Assembly (NCBI GenBank): GCA_963757265.1
Contig: CAVWRA010000004.1
Location: 248,001 to 312,000 of the forward strand
Length of the DNA stretch: 64,000 nucleotides
Source of the DNA: CAIVVT01 sp963757265
GTDB lineage: Bacteria; Acidobacteriota; Terriglobia; Bryobacterales; Bryobacteraceae
Direction of reading: 5' to 3'
Part shown: positions 43,556 to 51,378 of the stretch, one piece after another
Position numbering within the stretch: position 1 is the first letter of the stretch
Layout of the letters: the number at the start of each line of letters is the position of its first letter
The notes under the pieces: model-generated
What the model saw: the letters and a program-made list of their open reading frames with translations, nothing else
What the model was told of the DNA's origin: nothing
Databases searched by the model: none
Position numbers and translations under genes: made by a program

Positions 43556-44470
43556 TCAGTATAGCCGACCACTAGCCCACGCTATGCGATACTCTTCGAT
43601 CCCGCAAGGCAGTGCTACGCTACGGGGATGGCCGTTCCGATCCATCGGCGATTCGCGGGTTGGATCTTCCACAATCTGCTCTGGGATACCGCCGGGACCG
43701 CGCGCGCAGGCCTCCTCAAAGGACTGTGGGCGACCCGCAAACTCCTCCTCGCCGTTGTGCTCTCGGCCCTGCTGGATTGGCTCGAATGGACACACCACCA
43801 TCCGCCGGATATGGCCCTCGTGGCACTGATCCACTTCGTCTTCGCCCTGGCTCTCGTCGCGCTCGGCGTTTACGTCTGGCGAGGGTTCGGCCGCACCCGT
43901 AGGTAGCTGCCCGGCACGCAGCCGAAGGACCCAAAAACGAATCGCGCGCGGACCGATTCGCCTGCGCTCGCCTGGCTCAATTCGCCGCCGGACGGCGCTT
44001 GCTCCAGAACGGAAAATGGTCAGACTTTGACCATTTGCGAACGTAGAATCAAAAACTTGCAGACAAAAATGGTCAAAGTTGACCAAATCAACCCCCGCGC
44101 CCGCGCGACTGCCTGCCGGCGCACATCTCAACTCACACTCTCCCATGGAAACCAAATTGAAACCCCGGGCATGCATACGCTCTCGCCGGGGCGCAGCTCC
44201 GACTTCATGACATTCTATGGCGGCTGCGCGCCGAATCACCGCTGCGAATCGGAGAAGATCAGCGAATTGATCCACCGACATCCCCGAGGCGCGGATCAGA
44301 GCGCGCAGTGTGCCTGGGGCCAATTCCCGATGCTGCGGCACGGATAGGCTCGCCGGATTGCCGGGCTTGATCAGAATGATGTGACTTCCGTGCTGACGGT
44401 CCTTGATCCAACCCGCCTTCTGAAAAGCCTTCACGGCCCGCTCCCCCGAGACGGAGGGCAGAGACGCCAT
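43556..44470 (-). CDS. hicA: HicA toxin with an abnormal C-terminal extension
   Basis: Residues 1-75 are a complete HicA mRNA-interferase domain (SGERAVKAFQKAGWIKDRQH, GSHIILIKPG with the catalytic His, SVPQHRELAPGTLRALIRAS GMSVDQFADLL). A normal HicA would stop here (about 44240), but the frame stays open for another 230 residues of Arg/Glu-rich, non-domain sequence overlapping the antisense small membrane gene. Stop-codon loss is the simplest explanation; the product may be unstable or inactive. Its ATG follows immediately on the hicB stop. Confidence 0.7.
   Translation of the reverse strand: MASLPSVSGERAVKAFQKAGWIKDRQHGSHIILIKPGNPASLSVPQHRELAPGTLRALIRASGMSVDQFADLLRFAAVIRRAAAIECHEVGAAPRRERMHARGFNLVSMGECELRCAPAGSRAGAGVDLVNFDHFCLQVFDSTFANGQSLTIFRSGASAVRRRIEPGERRRIGPRAIRFWVLRLRAGQLPTGAAEPSPDVNAERDESQGEDEVDQCHEGHIRRMVVCPFEPIQQGREHNGEEEFAGRPQSFEEACARGPGGIPEQIVEDPTRESPMDRNGHPRSVALPCGIEEYRIAWASGRLY
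43628..43906 (+). CDS. Small membrane protein of unknown function
   Basis: 92 residues, start at ATG 43628 after GGGG. Two hydrophobic segments (about 37-50 LLLAVVLSALLDWL and 62-82 MALVALIHFVFALALVALGV), with basic ends (GFGRTRR). Coding composition is good, but no family was recognised. It lies antisense to the long C-terminal extension of HicA, which supports this frame being the real one here. Confidence 0.6.
   Translation: MAVPIHRRFAGWIFHNLLWDTAGTARAGLLKGLWATRKLLLAVVLSALLDWLEWTHHHPPDMALVALIHFVFALALVALGVYVWRGFGRTRR
44014..44036. promoter_or_regulatory. Palindrome AAATGGTCA-GACTT-TGACCATTT
   Basis: Perfect 9-bp arms. The minus-strand core TGGTCAAAGTCTGACCA nearly equals the second site at 44070-44085 (TGGTCAAAGTTGACCA). 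Two sites about five helical turns apart suggest a dimeric regulator's operator pair. It lies inside the HicA extension, so the gene it served may have been deleted. Confidence 0.45.
44070..44085. promoter_or_regulatory. Second palindrome TGGTCA-AAGT-TGACCA
   Basis: Six-bp arms with AAGT between. Shares its sequence with the palindrome at 44014-44036 in the opposite orientation, centre-to-centre about 52 bp. Confidence 0.4.
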
Positions 44471-44677
44471 TCAGGCGGGGACCTCGATTTCGCGGACTTC
44501 GATGGTCGGCGGCATGCCGTGCGCCGCACGGGTCGCCAGGCAACCAGCGATTGCTTCGCGGATATTGGCGAGAGCTTCGGCTTCCGTCCGTCCCTCGGAG
44601 ATGCAGCCGGGAATCGCCGGGCACTCGGCTACGAGCATGCCGGTTTCATCGGGCTCCAGAGTCACGAGCAGCTTCAC
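44471..44677 (-). CDS. hicB: HicB antitoxin (short form)
   Basis: 68 residues, GTG start. HicB-type partial RNase H-like fold: VTLEPDETGMLVAECPAIPG then CISEGRTEAEALANIREAI. No C-terminal DNA-binding domain, so regulation of the operon may rest on another protein. It immediately precedes hicA, the reverse of the more common hicA-hicB order. Confidence 0.85.
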   Translation of the reverse strand: MKLLVTLEPDETGMLVAECPAIPGCISEGRTEAEALANIREAIAGCLATRAAHGMPPTIEVREIEVPA

Positions 44678-44789
44678 ACTTGGATTTTATCGGGGTTGTG
44701 GCCGCAAGGGCAACATCTGGGGCCCATCTTCTGGAACCCCACCTTCCGCAGAAAACCACCGGAGTTATACTTCAAAAGGAGAAGAAACC

Positions 44790-45089
44790 GTGGCGGACCT
44801 GACCGTCGGCGATACAATCCGCGAACAGCGGGAAGCGATCCTGCGCATTGCCGCCCGCCATGGCGCCACTCAGGTGCGACTGATCGGATCCGTCGCCCGC
44901 GGCGAGGCCCGCCCCGACAGCGACGTCGATCTGCCCGTGACCTGGCGCGAAGGCACCACCCTCCTCAACCACGCCGCGCTCATGTTGGAACCCGAACGCC
45001 CGCTGGGCCGCAAAGTTAACATCGCCAGCGACGGCTGGGTCAAGCCATCCATCCGCGACTCGGCCTACTGCGACGCCATTGCCCTATGA
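44790..45089 (+). CDS. MNT-type nucleotidyltransferase (antitoxin of a HEPN/MNT pair)
   Basis: 99 residues from GTG 44790 (AAGGAG 8 nt upstream). Minimal nucleotidyltransferase: VRLIGSVARGEARPDSDVDL has the GSxxxG and the D-x-D. In HEPN/MNT modules this enzyme AMPylates and silences the HEPN RNase. Its TGA overlaps an ATG (ATGA), the usual junction to the HEPN gene, but that partner is cut short (see 45086-45136). Antitoxin without toxin, or a solitary transferase. Confidence 0.85.
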   Translation: MADLTVGDTIREQREAILRIAARHGATQVRLIGSVARGEARPDSDVDLPVTWREGTTLLNHAALMLEPERPLGRKVNIASDGWVKPSIRDSAYCDAIAL

Positions 45090-45136
45090 GGAGCGACGCC
45101 GAACAGCCCTCTAGTCCTCCTCAGCGCTCACATTGA
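45086..45136 (+). pseudogene. Stub of a DUF86/HEPN toxin gene
   Basis: ATG overlapping the MNT stop opens MRSDAEQ, the kind of N-terminus seen in DUF86 HEPN toxins, then loses similarity after seven residues and stops after 16. The breakpoint near 45107 coincides with the end of the type IIG gene on the other strand. This suggests that arrival of the restriction gene deleted the rest. Confidence 0.4.
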
Positions 45137-48100
45137 ATAGCTTGGGATAGTGCCGCTTGTACCACGTCGCGACTTCGTCACGTTCATCATCGGTTATCCG
45201 GTACATGTCGAAGATGATCTCGTCCAGCTCCACGAGCCTTGGTCGGTAGTCATAGTCCGGTAACGAACGCTGTGCCCTGGTAATTTGACCGACCTTCGCC
45301 TCCACCTCTTCAGCTTCACGGGCGGTGGGTATCACAATAGGAAGGTCATCCAGCTGTGCGTGAACGCCGTGGTTGATAAACGATTTCGCGAAATATTTCA
45401 TCAACGTAGAGCAAAGAAGGCCGAGTAGCACCTCTGGGGAGAAAATATCGGAGAAGATACACGATCCCGTCTGATCAAACACACCGCCATGGCTCAATCG
45501 AAATGTCGGACTATAAATTCCTGTATTTGAGAAGCTGACACCACGAAGGAAATAGAACTGCGAATTTTGGAATCTCGCGCCGGAAAGCGACTCCATACGT
45601 GAGACGGCCCGCTCGGACCAGTCCACATAGAACTCGATCGGCCTCCAGAATTGGGCAAGCAGCCCGCCCTCAATATCGGACGCCGCAGCTTTATCTAGCG
45701 GAACAAAGTAGCGGTCTCCCGCCGGGTCGTCAACCCGAATTCCGTGCCGTTTCTGATCTGGTGTCAGACTAACCAGCTCATCCTCGGACAGGACATTACG
45801 AACATCAACAATCGAGTACCCCCCTCTTGCGGCACCCCCCCTCACGCCAGCGGAAGCCCTGTAAAACCGCGGATTATCACCTGACTGCAGGCCAATCTTC
45901 ACGCTAGCGACCCTTGACAGCTTGACCACGTGCCTGTCACGAACCACTGCAACCTGCAGGAGGCGCCTCTCTCCGCCTACCGTATTGACACTGATCTCCG
46001 GAGGAACAGTAGTAGTGAAAACGTCCTGCATGAATGCGTACAGCGATGCCCGCCCCTCAAATATGGGCAAACGACTGAAGCCGTTAACGACGCCCTGTCG
46101 TACCTGGTATCGCGCCGACCGAGTCCTCTCGAACGGCCATTTCTTGACTGCCTCGCTGTCGTCAAGAATCGCCTGATACGCAGTTTTCAGCTCCTGCTCA
46201 TAAACTTCGGGATGCAGTTGCCATAGATCGAAGAACTGATAAACGTTGTTTTCTCGGCTCGTCCTGTCGGAGCACCGCTCTAGCTCAATGATCACAGGAA
46301 ATATATCGATACCCGGAAACATGTGGCGACTGAGCTTGACCACCCTGATAACTTTTGAATTCTCCAGAATGTAGCGGCGTAACAGAAAATGGGTCTTGAT
46401 TGTCAAAAACGACGAGCTTACAATAAAGACGAGACGTCCACCCTCTGGCAGCCGCTCCAAAGCGTTTACGATGAAGTACCCGTATGAGTCCGAACTCCCA
46501 AGCTTATATACCTCGTCGTAGTGCGCTCCTCTCTGCACTGCCACCCCATATGGCGGATTACCAACAATCAGCATGGGAAGCAGAGATCGCCGACAGGAGG
46601 CCTGCCGGCTGCGGGCGCTAGACAAATCGAGCGTCTTCTCTTCGTCAAAGAGCTTCTCTGGGTCAATCGTTATTGGATCGAGCGAGTTCTGAGTATCAAT
46701 GGACAGATTTGCGGCCCACTGGCCAGTCCGTTTGTTTTTGTGGATATTGGCAGGCCGTACATTGTCCTTGAGCTGTTCCAAGAACGTACCAAGGAGCGTA
46801 AGCTGAACGGCGAATGGGTCAACATCGCGACCAAAGACATGTTCCAGGGCTTCCATATGGGCGGACGCGTGATCGGCCTGAAGGCCATGGTGCGCATCGC
46901 TTTGCACTACCTCGTTCACGTACTCGCGGTAGATTTGCCGATAAAAATGGCCAGAGCCGCACGACGGCTCCAAGATCTTATTCCCACGGAAGCCCACAAG
47001 GTGCCGGCGGCCCAGATCTACCATGAATCGCACTGTAGAGTCCGGCGTGTACACCGCACCTATTGAGTTTCGAAGCTCCTGATCTATTAGCCGCTCATAG
47101 ATGTTTCCGATAACATTGACGCGCGTTGCGGACTCACCGTACAGCACCGCATACCGAATGTCGATACTTATCAAACGATCGCGAATATCCGCTAGAGTTC
47201 CCTCAGACGGGAGAAACCGATCATAGTTCTGCGCCTTGAAAAGTTTACCGTAGTGTGCCGAATGGAAGTCGAACCCGTACCGGAATATATCTTGCCAGGA
47301 TACTTCCGCAAGATCTTGGGCCAGCAGTCGATAAAAGCGCTTGGACTTGGCAAAGAGCCGAAGGGCGTGTGTCTTCTCTAAGTGGCTTAGCGAATTAAGA
47401 ACCTTAGCTCCGAACAAACCACCGACGAGATTGTATTCGAGACGGGGGAACAGCGTTTGAAGGATGCGAGGCGTATCGGAACCAGCAGATAGGTCTTCGA
47501 TCAGCTTTATGAACAATATCTTGATCGTAAAATGAAGGCTGATGGCCTCAATTGCCTGACGGATATTTGCCTGTTCCGACGATGAGGATTGGCCGACGAA
47601 CTTTTTCCGCTCTTCCAGAACCTCATTGAGAAACGCGCCGAATTTCGTGTGGCGTAATCTGTCATATTTCCCAGTTCTTGGATCAATAAACGCTGCGGAT
47701 ATATCTGAGAATGCTCTTTCCTTGATGCTAAGGAGAATCGAGAGCAGCTCACCTTCATCCAAAAGACGCCGAATCTCGCCGGGCGACTCAGCAATGATCG
47801 CCCTCCAGGATGTCGGCGGAATCGGCTCATATCGCAGCTTCCCATCCGCAGGATCAATGGTCTCAGTGCGCTTGAAGAAGCGGTGCTCTCGCCCGTTCGA
47901 GACCACGAGGAACGGTACGGGGCGATCAAAGTCTAGGCCAGTCGCATACGCTCTGGCCTGGCCGACATCGTCATCGTCCAGGTCGTGATCATAGCGCTTC
48001 GCCTCCATGATCACGTACGGATACCCGCCTGACAGGTACAACCCGTCATATCTCCCCGTCTGCCCCTCGCTCAGGCGCATCGTGTGCTGGGCCTGATAAT

Positions 48101-48212
48101 CAAGCGACGACGCGGCGGGATATCCGAATTCGGTCGAGAGATACGGCAGGATTAACTTGTCAGCAGTATCCTGTTCCGAATACCCCAGGCACGCGGAATG
48201 AATGGCAGGCAT
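45111..48212 (-). CDS. Type IIG restriction-modification enzyme (endonuclease fused to N6-adenine methylase)
   Basis: 1033 residues from ATG 48212 (AGGGGTGAG 7 nt upstream); the open frame continues upstream without domain content. N-terminal PD-(D/E)xK-type nuclease: GRYDGLYLSGGYPYVIMEAK (Asp, then Glu-x-Lys; about 55-75). Central helical region. Methylase motif I ILEPSCGSGHFY (about 425) and motif IV LIVGNPPYG (about 555). The C-terminal 350 residues, with a short SNTGIYSPTFRLSH segment, are the probable target-recognition part. Codon use and base composition are visibly more A+T-rich than both flanks, a sign of horizontal transfer. Single-gene restriction system; the recognition site is unknown. 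Confidence 0.85.
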   Translation of the reverse strand: MPAIHSACLGYSEQDTADKLILPYLSTEFGYPAASSLDYQAQHTMRLSEGQTGRYDGLYLSGGYPYVIMEAKRYDHDLDDDDVGQARAYATGLDFDRPVPFLVVSNGREHRFFKRTETIDPADGKLRYEPIPPTSWRAIIAESPGEIRRLLDEGELLSILLSIKERAFSDISAAFIDPRTGKYDRLRHTKFGAFLNEVLEERKKFVGQSSSSEQANIRQAIEAISLHFTIKILFIKLIEDLSAGSDTPRILQTLFPRLEYNLVGGLFGAKVLNSLSHLEKTHALRLFAKSKRFYRLLAQDLAEVSWQDIFRYGFDFHSAHYGKLFKAQNYDRFLPSEGTLADIRDRLISIDIRYAVLYGESATRVNVIGNIYERLIDQELRNSIGAVYTPDSTVRFMVDLGRRHLVGFRGNKILEPSCGSGHFYRQIYREYVNEVVQSDAHHGLQADHASAHMEALEHVFGRDVDPFAVQLTLLGTFLEQLKDNVRPANIHKNKRTGQWAANLSIDTQNSLDPITIDPEKLFDEEKTLDLSSARSRQASCRRSLLPMLIVGNPPYGVAVQRGAHYDEVYKLGSSDSYGYFIVNALERLPEGGRLVFIVSSSFLTIKTHFLLRRYILENSKVIRVVKLSRHMFPGIDIFPVIIELERCSDRTSRENNVYQFFDLWQLHPEVYEQELKTAYQAILDDSEAVKKWPFERTRSARYQVRQGVVNGFSRLPIFEGRASLYAFMQDVFTTTVPPEISVNTVGGERRLLQVAVVRDRHVVKLSRVASVKIGLQSGDNPRFYRASAGVRGGAARGGYSIVDVRNVLSEDELVSLTPDQKRHGIRVDDPAGDRYFVPLDKAAASDIEGGLLAQFWRPIEFYVDWSERAVSRMESLSGARFQNSQFYFLRGVSFSNTGIYSPTFRLSHGGVFDQTGSCIFSDIFSPEVLLGLLCSTLMKYFAKSFINHGVHAQLDDLPIVIPTAREAEEVEAKVGQITRAQRSLPDYDYRPRLVELDEIIFDMYRITDDERDEVATWYKRHYPKLFNVSAEED

Positions 48213-48448
48213 TAGGACGCTCACCCCTGACCAGCCGACTTCCACCGCTGACGGAAGCCTAGGCTGTAGACATTCTAACCCCGTGACAGCGTCCGCGAAT
48301 CCCCATACCCGCAAGCCCGACCTTGCCGGTCGCGATGGCCCCTTCGCACCGAGATGCCTGACGGTGGCTTCGGAGATTGCGCGTGGGCGACCCGTTTGGC
48401 CCGGCGTGAGATCAGCCCGTCGGTCGTATGGCCGCATCCCCGCCGCTA

Positions 48449-48461
48449 CACCACTTTGGTG
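48449..48461. promoter_or_regulatory. Operator candidate CACCA-CTT-TGGTG with CATAAT box
   Basis: Inverted repeat 5-3-5 directly followed by CATAAT (48462-48467) and the ATG at 48474, so it overlaps the presumed core promoter and leaves almost no leader. This fits autorepression by the first protein of the module. Confidence 0.4.
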
Positions 48462-48473
48462 CATAATGGTTTT

Positions 48474-48731
48474 ATGAGGGCGAAAGACCCGACCGTCCGC
48501 CAAAGCGTCACCCTGCCATCGAGCGTCGCAGTCCAGGTTCGCAGCCTGGCCAGGAGACGCCGCCTGAGCGCCAACCGCATCCTCGTCGAGCTGATCGAGA
48601 GCGGCATGGAAGCACAGCAGCGCAAAGAGCAGGAATTCTTCGCGCTGGCCGAGCGCTTCCGCGCCGCGACCGACCCCCAGGACGTCCAGCGCCTGGGCGA
48701 TCAGATGGGCCGCATGCTCTTCGGCGGCTGA
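48474..48731 (+). CDS. Small RHH-like protein, putative antitoxin of a two-gene module
   Basis: 85 residues. The N-terminus VRQSVTLPSSVAVQVRSLAR RRRLSANRILVELIESGMEA fits a ribbon-helix-helix fold (strand, helix, turn, helix), as in CopG-type antitoxins. The C-terminal part (about 50-85) is helical and charged (FFALAERFRAATDPQDVQRL). TGA overlaps the next gene's ATG by one base (TGATG). Confidence 0.7.
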   Translation: MRAKDPTVRQSVTLPSSVAVQVRSLARRRRLSANRILVELIESGMEAQQRKEQEFFALAERFRAATDPQDVQRLGDQMGRMLFGG

Positions 48732-48976
48732 TGCCCAAGATCGAGAGTTGGGGCAACCTGCCCCCAGCTGTCCGCCAGCACCTGATCGACAGAATGCGCG
48801 ACCGCGCGATCGGGATTGCGGACCTGAACCGGCTGCGCCTGTGGATCGAATCGCAGCCGGAAGTGCCGGAGGGTGACTGGTACACGGATTTCGGCTCGTT
48901 CAAGATCTGCGGCCAGGGGGCAATCCCCGAGACGTTCCTGCTCCGCGGTCAAGCCGCCAGGGGACAGTCTCTCTAG
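48731..48976 (+). CDS. Small conserved-looking protein, putative toxin or partner of the RHH protein
   Basis: 81 residues: PKIESWGNLPPAVRQHLIDR MRDRAIGIADLNRLRLWIES, then PEVPEGDWYTDFGSFKICGQG and a short tail. I believe I have seen this type in acidobacterial genomes next to small DNA-binding proteins, but know of no function. No RelE, PIN or MazF motif is visible. Coupled to the RHH-like gene by a TGATG overlap, the arrangement of toxin-antitoxin pairs. Confidence 0.6.
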   Translation: MPKIESWGNLPPAVRQHLIDRMRDRAIGIADLNRLRLWIESQPEVPEGDWYTDFGSFKICGQGAIPETFLLRGQAARGQSL

Positions 48977-49438
48977 GGCTTTTTCAGGATAGTCATGGTC
49001 CGCATCTCCACTCCGTACGTGGCGCAGGCATTCCTGCCTGCCGCGTCAACATTCGTGTCAACGTTTGCTCGGCCACAACACGCGCTTGGGCGGCGAACTA
49101 TGGTAGATGCGAAACCGGCCTTGTCGTGCAAGGCACGACTCAGGACCGGTTGCTCATCCGCCCCGGTCTTTGCTGCCCTTTCGCCTCTGTTGGCCCATCC
49201 TCAACCGCGTGGTCTGGCCCCCTCCAATTCCGCAATTCGACATTTCGACACGACACCACACCGCTGTCGAATTGCAGGACATTCCTGTCTGACCAACGGT
49301 CTTCCACCGCCGCCGCCACACTCTCACTGGATAGCCTAAGTCACTGTAAAATATAAATATTTTGACTGATTAACAGCATGGGTCGCGAGCCGCTCTGAGT
49401 CCCGCCGGCCACACAGGTTCGTCATACCTGGTAAGACA
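48977..49438. other. Intergenic region without a convincing gene
   Basis: 462 nt. It begins with GCAGGCATTCCTGCCTGC (49025-49042), a short palindromic sequence, and contains several biased open frames with no similarity I recognise. Probably debris at the edge of the defence island. Confidence 0.35.
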
Positions 49439-49472
49439 AAATCCGACACTTTTCGACACTGGTGTCGGATTT
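49439..49472 (-). terminator. Intrinsic-terminator-like hairpin downstream of the Gfo/Idh/MocA gene
   Basis: Perfect 11-bp stem AAATCCGACAC / GTGTCGGATTT with a 12-nt loop. On the minus strand it is followed by TGTCTT, a short T-rich tract. It lies about 104 nt after the stop of the gene at 49576-50877. The stem could alternatively be a regulator site. Confidence 0.45.
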
Positions 49473-49575
49473 GGCTTTGATCCTCTCATTTCCGCGGACC
49501 ACCCTCCGCCCCGTCGCACAGCTGCGTCGCGGACGCCAACTCCGCCTGCCCGAGCGTGGGTCGCCAGGGCCGCTC

Positions 49576-50877
49576 CTACAGCGTCATGATCGTCTCGCTC
49601 GCCGCGTCCCAGCGCACCTTGGCGTTGCGCTTGTAGGACTCGACCGAGAGGAAGATCGCGGCGGCTTCCTCGAACGCCCGGTTAACGCCGCAGCGCGGCA
49701 TTTCGCGGCTGCGGACGCAATCGATGAAGTTCTGCCAATGCGAGGAGACCTGCAGCTCGTCCTTCTTCATCGAGTAGTCGGGGATCTGCGGAGCGTCGCC
49801 GGGCGCGTAGCCCATGGCCTCGAGCGCGGCTGCGTTCTTCTCGACGTATTCCTTGGCGCCGGGCTTCCACTCGGCCGGGAAGGTGCGGCAGAAGCGCGGC
49901 GAAACCTCGAGCGTTTTGTCGCGGCCGAGGTATTGCTCGACCTCGCCGTAATGGCGGTTGTTGAAGGTGCACATGAAGCTCACCGAAAGCTCCTTCGTGG
50001 GGTAGTCCATCAGGACGTTCCATTGGTCTGGCACGTCGCGCCCGTCCTTCCAGAAGTAGTCGCCGCCCTGGGTCACGGTGGTTTCCGGAATGCCCATCCC
50101 GGCCACCATGTTGGCCGAGTCCCACAGGTGGCTGAGCAGGTCGCCGGCGATGCCGTTGCCGTACTCCCACCACTTGCGCCACAGGAAGAAGCGCTCGGCG
50201 TTGAAGGGCCGTTTCGTGGCAGTGTCGGCGGCGGTGAAGCGCTGCCAGTCGATGGTCTCGGGGCTGGCGTCTGAGGGCATCACGGGGTTCTCGTAGGTCT
50301 GGAAGAACTGCCACTCGGGATATTGGCCGGTGCGGTCAATATACAGCCGGATGGCGGCCACCTTGCCCAGCTCGCCCGAGCGGTAGATTTCGCGCGCCTT
50401 GTGAAACCAGCCCATGCTGTTGTAGTTGTGGCCGAGCTGCATGACGATGTGGTTGTCCTTGATGGCGGCGCGCATGCGCTTGGCCTGGCCGAGATTGAGG
50501 CACCAGCCCTTCTCGACGTAGACGTCCTTCTTCATTTCGGCGGCGCGGATGGTCATGGGGGCGTGCCAGAAATCGGGCGTGGCGATGACCACGGCGTCGA
50601 TGGATGGGTCGGCCATGACCTTCTCCCACTCCTTGCCGGTCTTCACGCTGTCGTTGATGGCGGCCAGGCGGGCGCGCTTCAGGTTGTCGTCGTAGAGATC
50701 GCAGATGGAGCGGATCTCGACGCCCTGGATCTTCTGGAACTCCTGGAACAGGTAGTAGCCGCGCGTGCCCACGCCGATCATGGCCACGCCGACGGTTTCG
50801 TTGGGCTTCTTCTGCGCGAGCACGGCGGGCGCGGCGGCCAGGGCGGCGGCGCTCTTCAAGAAATCACGGCGATCCAT
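49576..50877 (-). CDS. Tat-exported Gfo/Idh/MocA family oxidoreductase
   Basis: 433 residues from ATG 50877 (AAGGAG 7 nt upstream). Twin-arginine signal MDRRDFLKSAAALAAAPAVL. Rossmann part GVAMIGVGTRGYYLFQEFQ, ICDLYDDNLKRAR, VDAVVIATPDFWHAP, DVYVEKG, HIVMQLGHNYNSMG. Substrate-side signature NFIDCVRSREMPRCGVNRAF near the end. Same subfamily and same EKG variant as the gene at 9096-10376 (for example VIATPDFWHAP in both). Likely a periplasmic sugar oxidoreductase or hydrolase-like enzyme with retained cofactor. Confidence 0.9.
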   Translation of the reverse strand: MDRRDFLKSAAALAAAPAVLAQKKPNETVGVAMIGVGTRGYYLFQEFQKIQGVEIRSICDLYDDNLKRARLAAINDSVKTGKEWEKVMADPSIDAVVIATPDFWHAPMTIRAAEMKKDVYVEKGWCLNLGQAKRMRAAIKDNHIVMQLGHNYNSMGWFHKAREIYRSGELGKVAAIRLYIDRTGQYPEWQFFQTYENPVMPSDASPETIDWQRFTAADTATKRPFNAERFFLWRKWWEYGNGIAGDLLSHLWDSANMVAGMGIPETTVTQGGDYFWKDGRDVPDQWNVLMDYPTKELSVSFMCTFNNRHYGEVEQYLGRDKTLEVSPRFCRTFPAEWKPGAKEYVEKNAAALEAMGYAPGDAPQIPDYSMKKDELQVSSHWQNFIDCVRSREMPRCGVNRAFEEAAAIFLSVESYKRNAKVRWDAASETIMTL

Positions 50878-51378
50878 GCAGTTTCTCCTTGGGGGCCGAA
50901 GCGGGAGGCCCGCGGACATTCTATCGAGATTCTCGGGCGGGCGAGCATCCCTGGGCGTTCGAGATTCCCCGGGGCGAGCGGAGCTGAGGAATCGGGATGG
51001 CTGCAAGAGACCCTTGCGTCCTAAATCCAGCGGGGGTTAAATAGGGAAGATTCACCATAAGGCGGCCTCATATGGAGTGGAGTGCGAGGGTAGCCCTCTC
51101 CTGCCTGGCGCGGGTGATGGTACTGCTTCTGTTGCTGCCAGTTCTGCTGCGTTCTTAAGACGCGTTCCCAGGACGAATCCGGAAGGCAAGATGCAACCCA
51201 GCACCACGCCGTGGCGCTGCAATGCCGGAGCATTGCCGGTAACTCCTTAGATCGCAATACCTGCGCCGTGAACACCGGATCTGCGGTACTTACGGTGCTC
51301 GTGTGGCCCAAACACGGTGTTTTCACAAGGAACCGTATACCGGCCGCGCAGTGCATGCCGCAGTCAGGCCGCCGTGGA
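50878..51378. other. Intergenic region
   Basis: 501 nt between two minus-strand genes. No gene recognised; the open frame at 51021-51356 (minus) lacks coding character. A very hydrophobic 13-codon reading frame (MVLLLLLPVLLRS at about 51117-51158, plus strand) was seen but has no supporting context. Confidence 0.35.
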
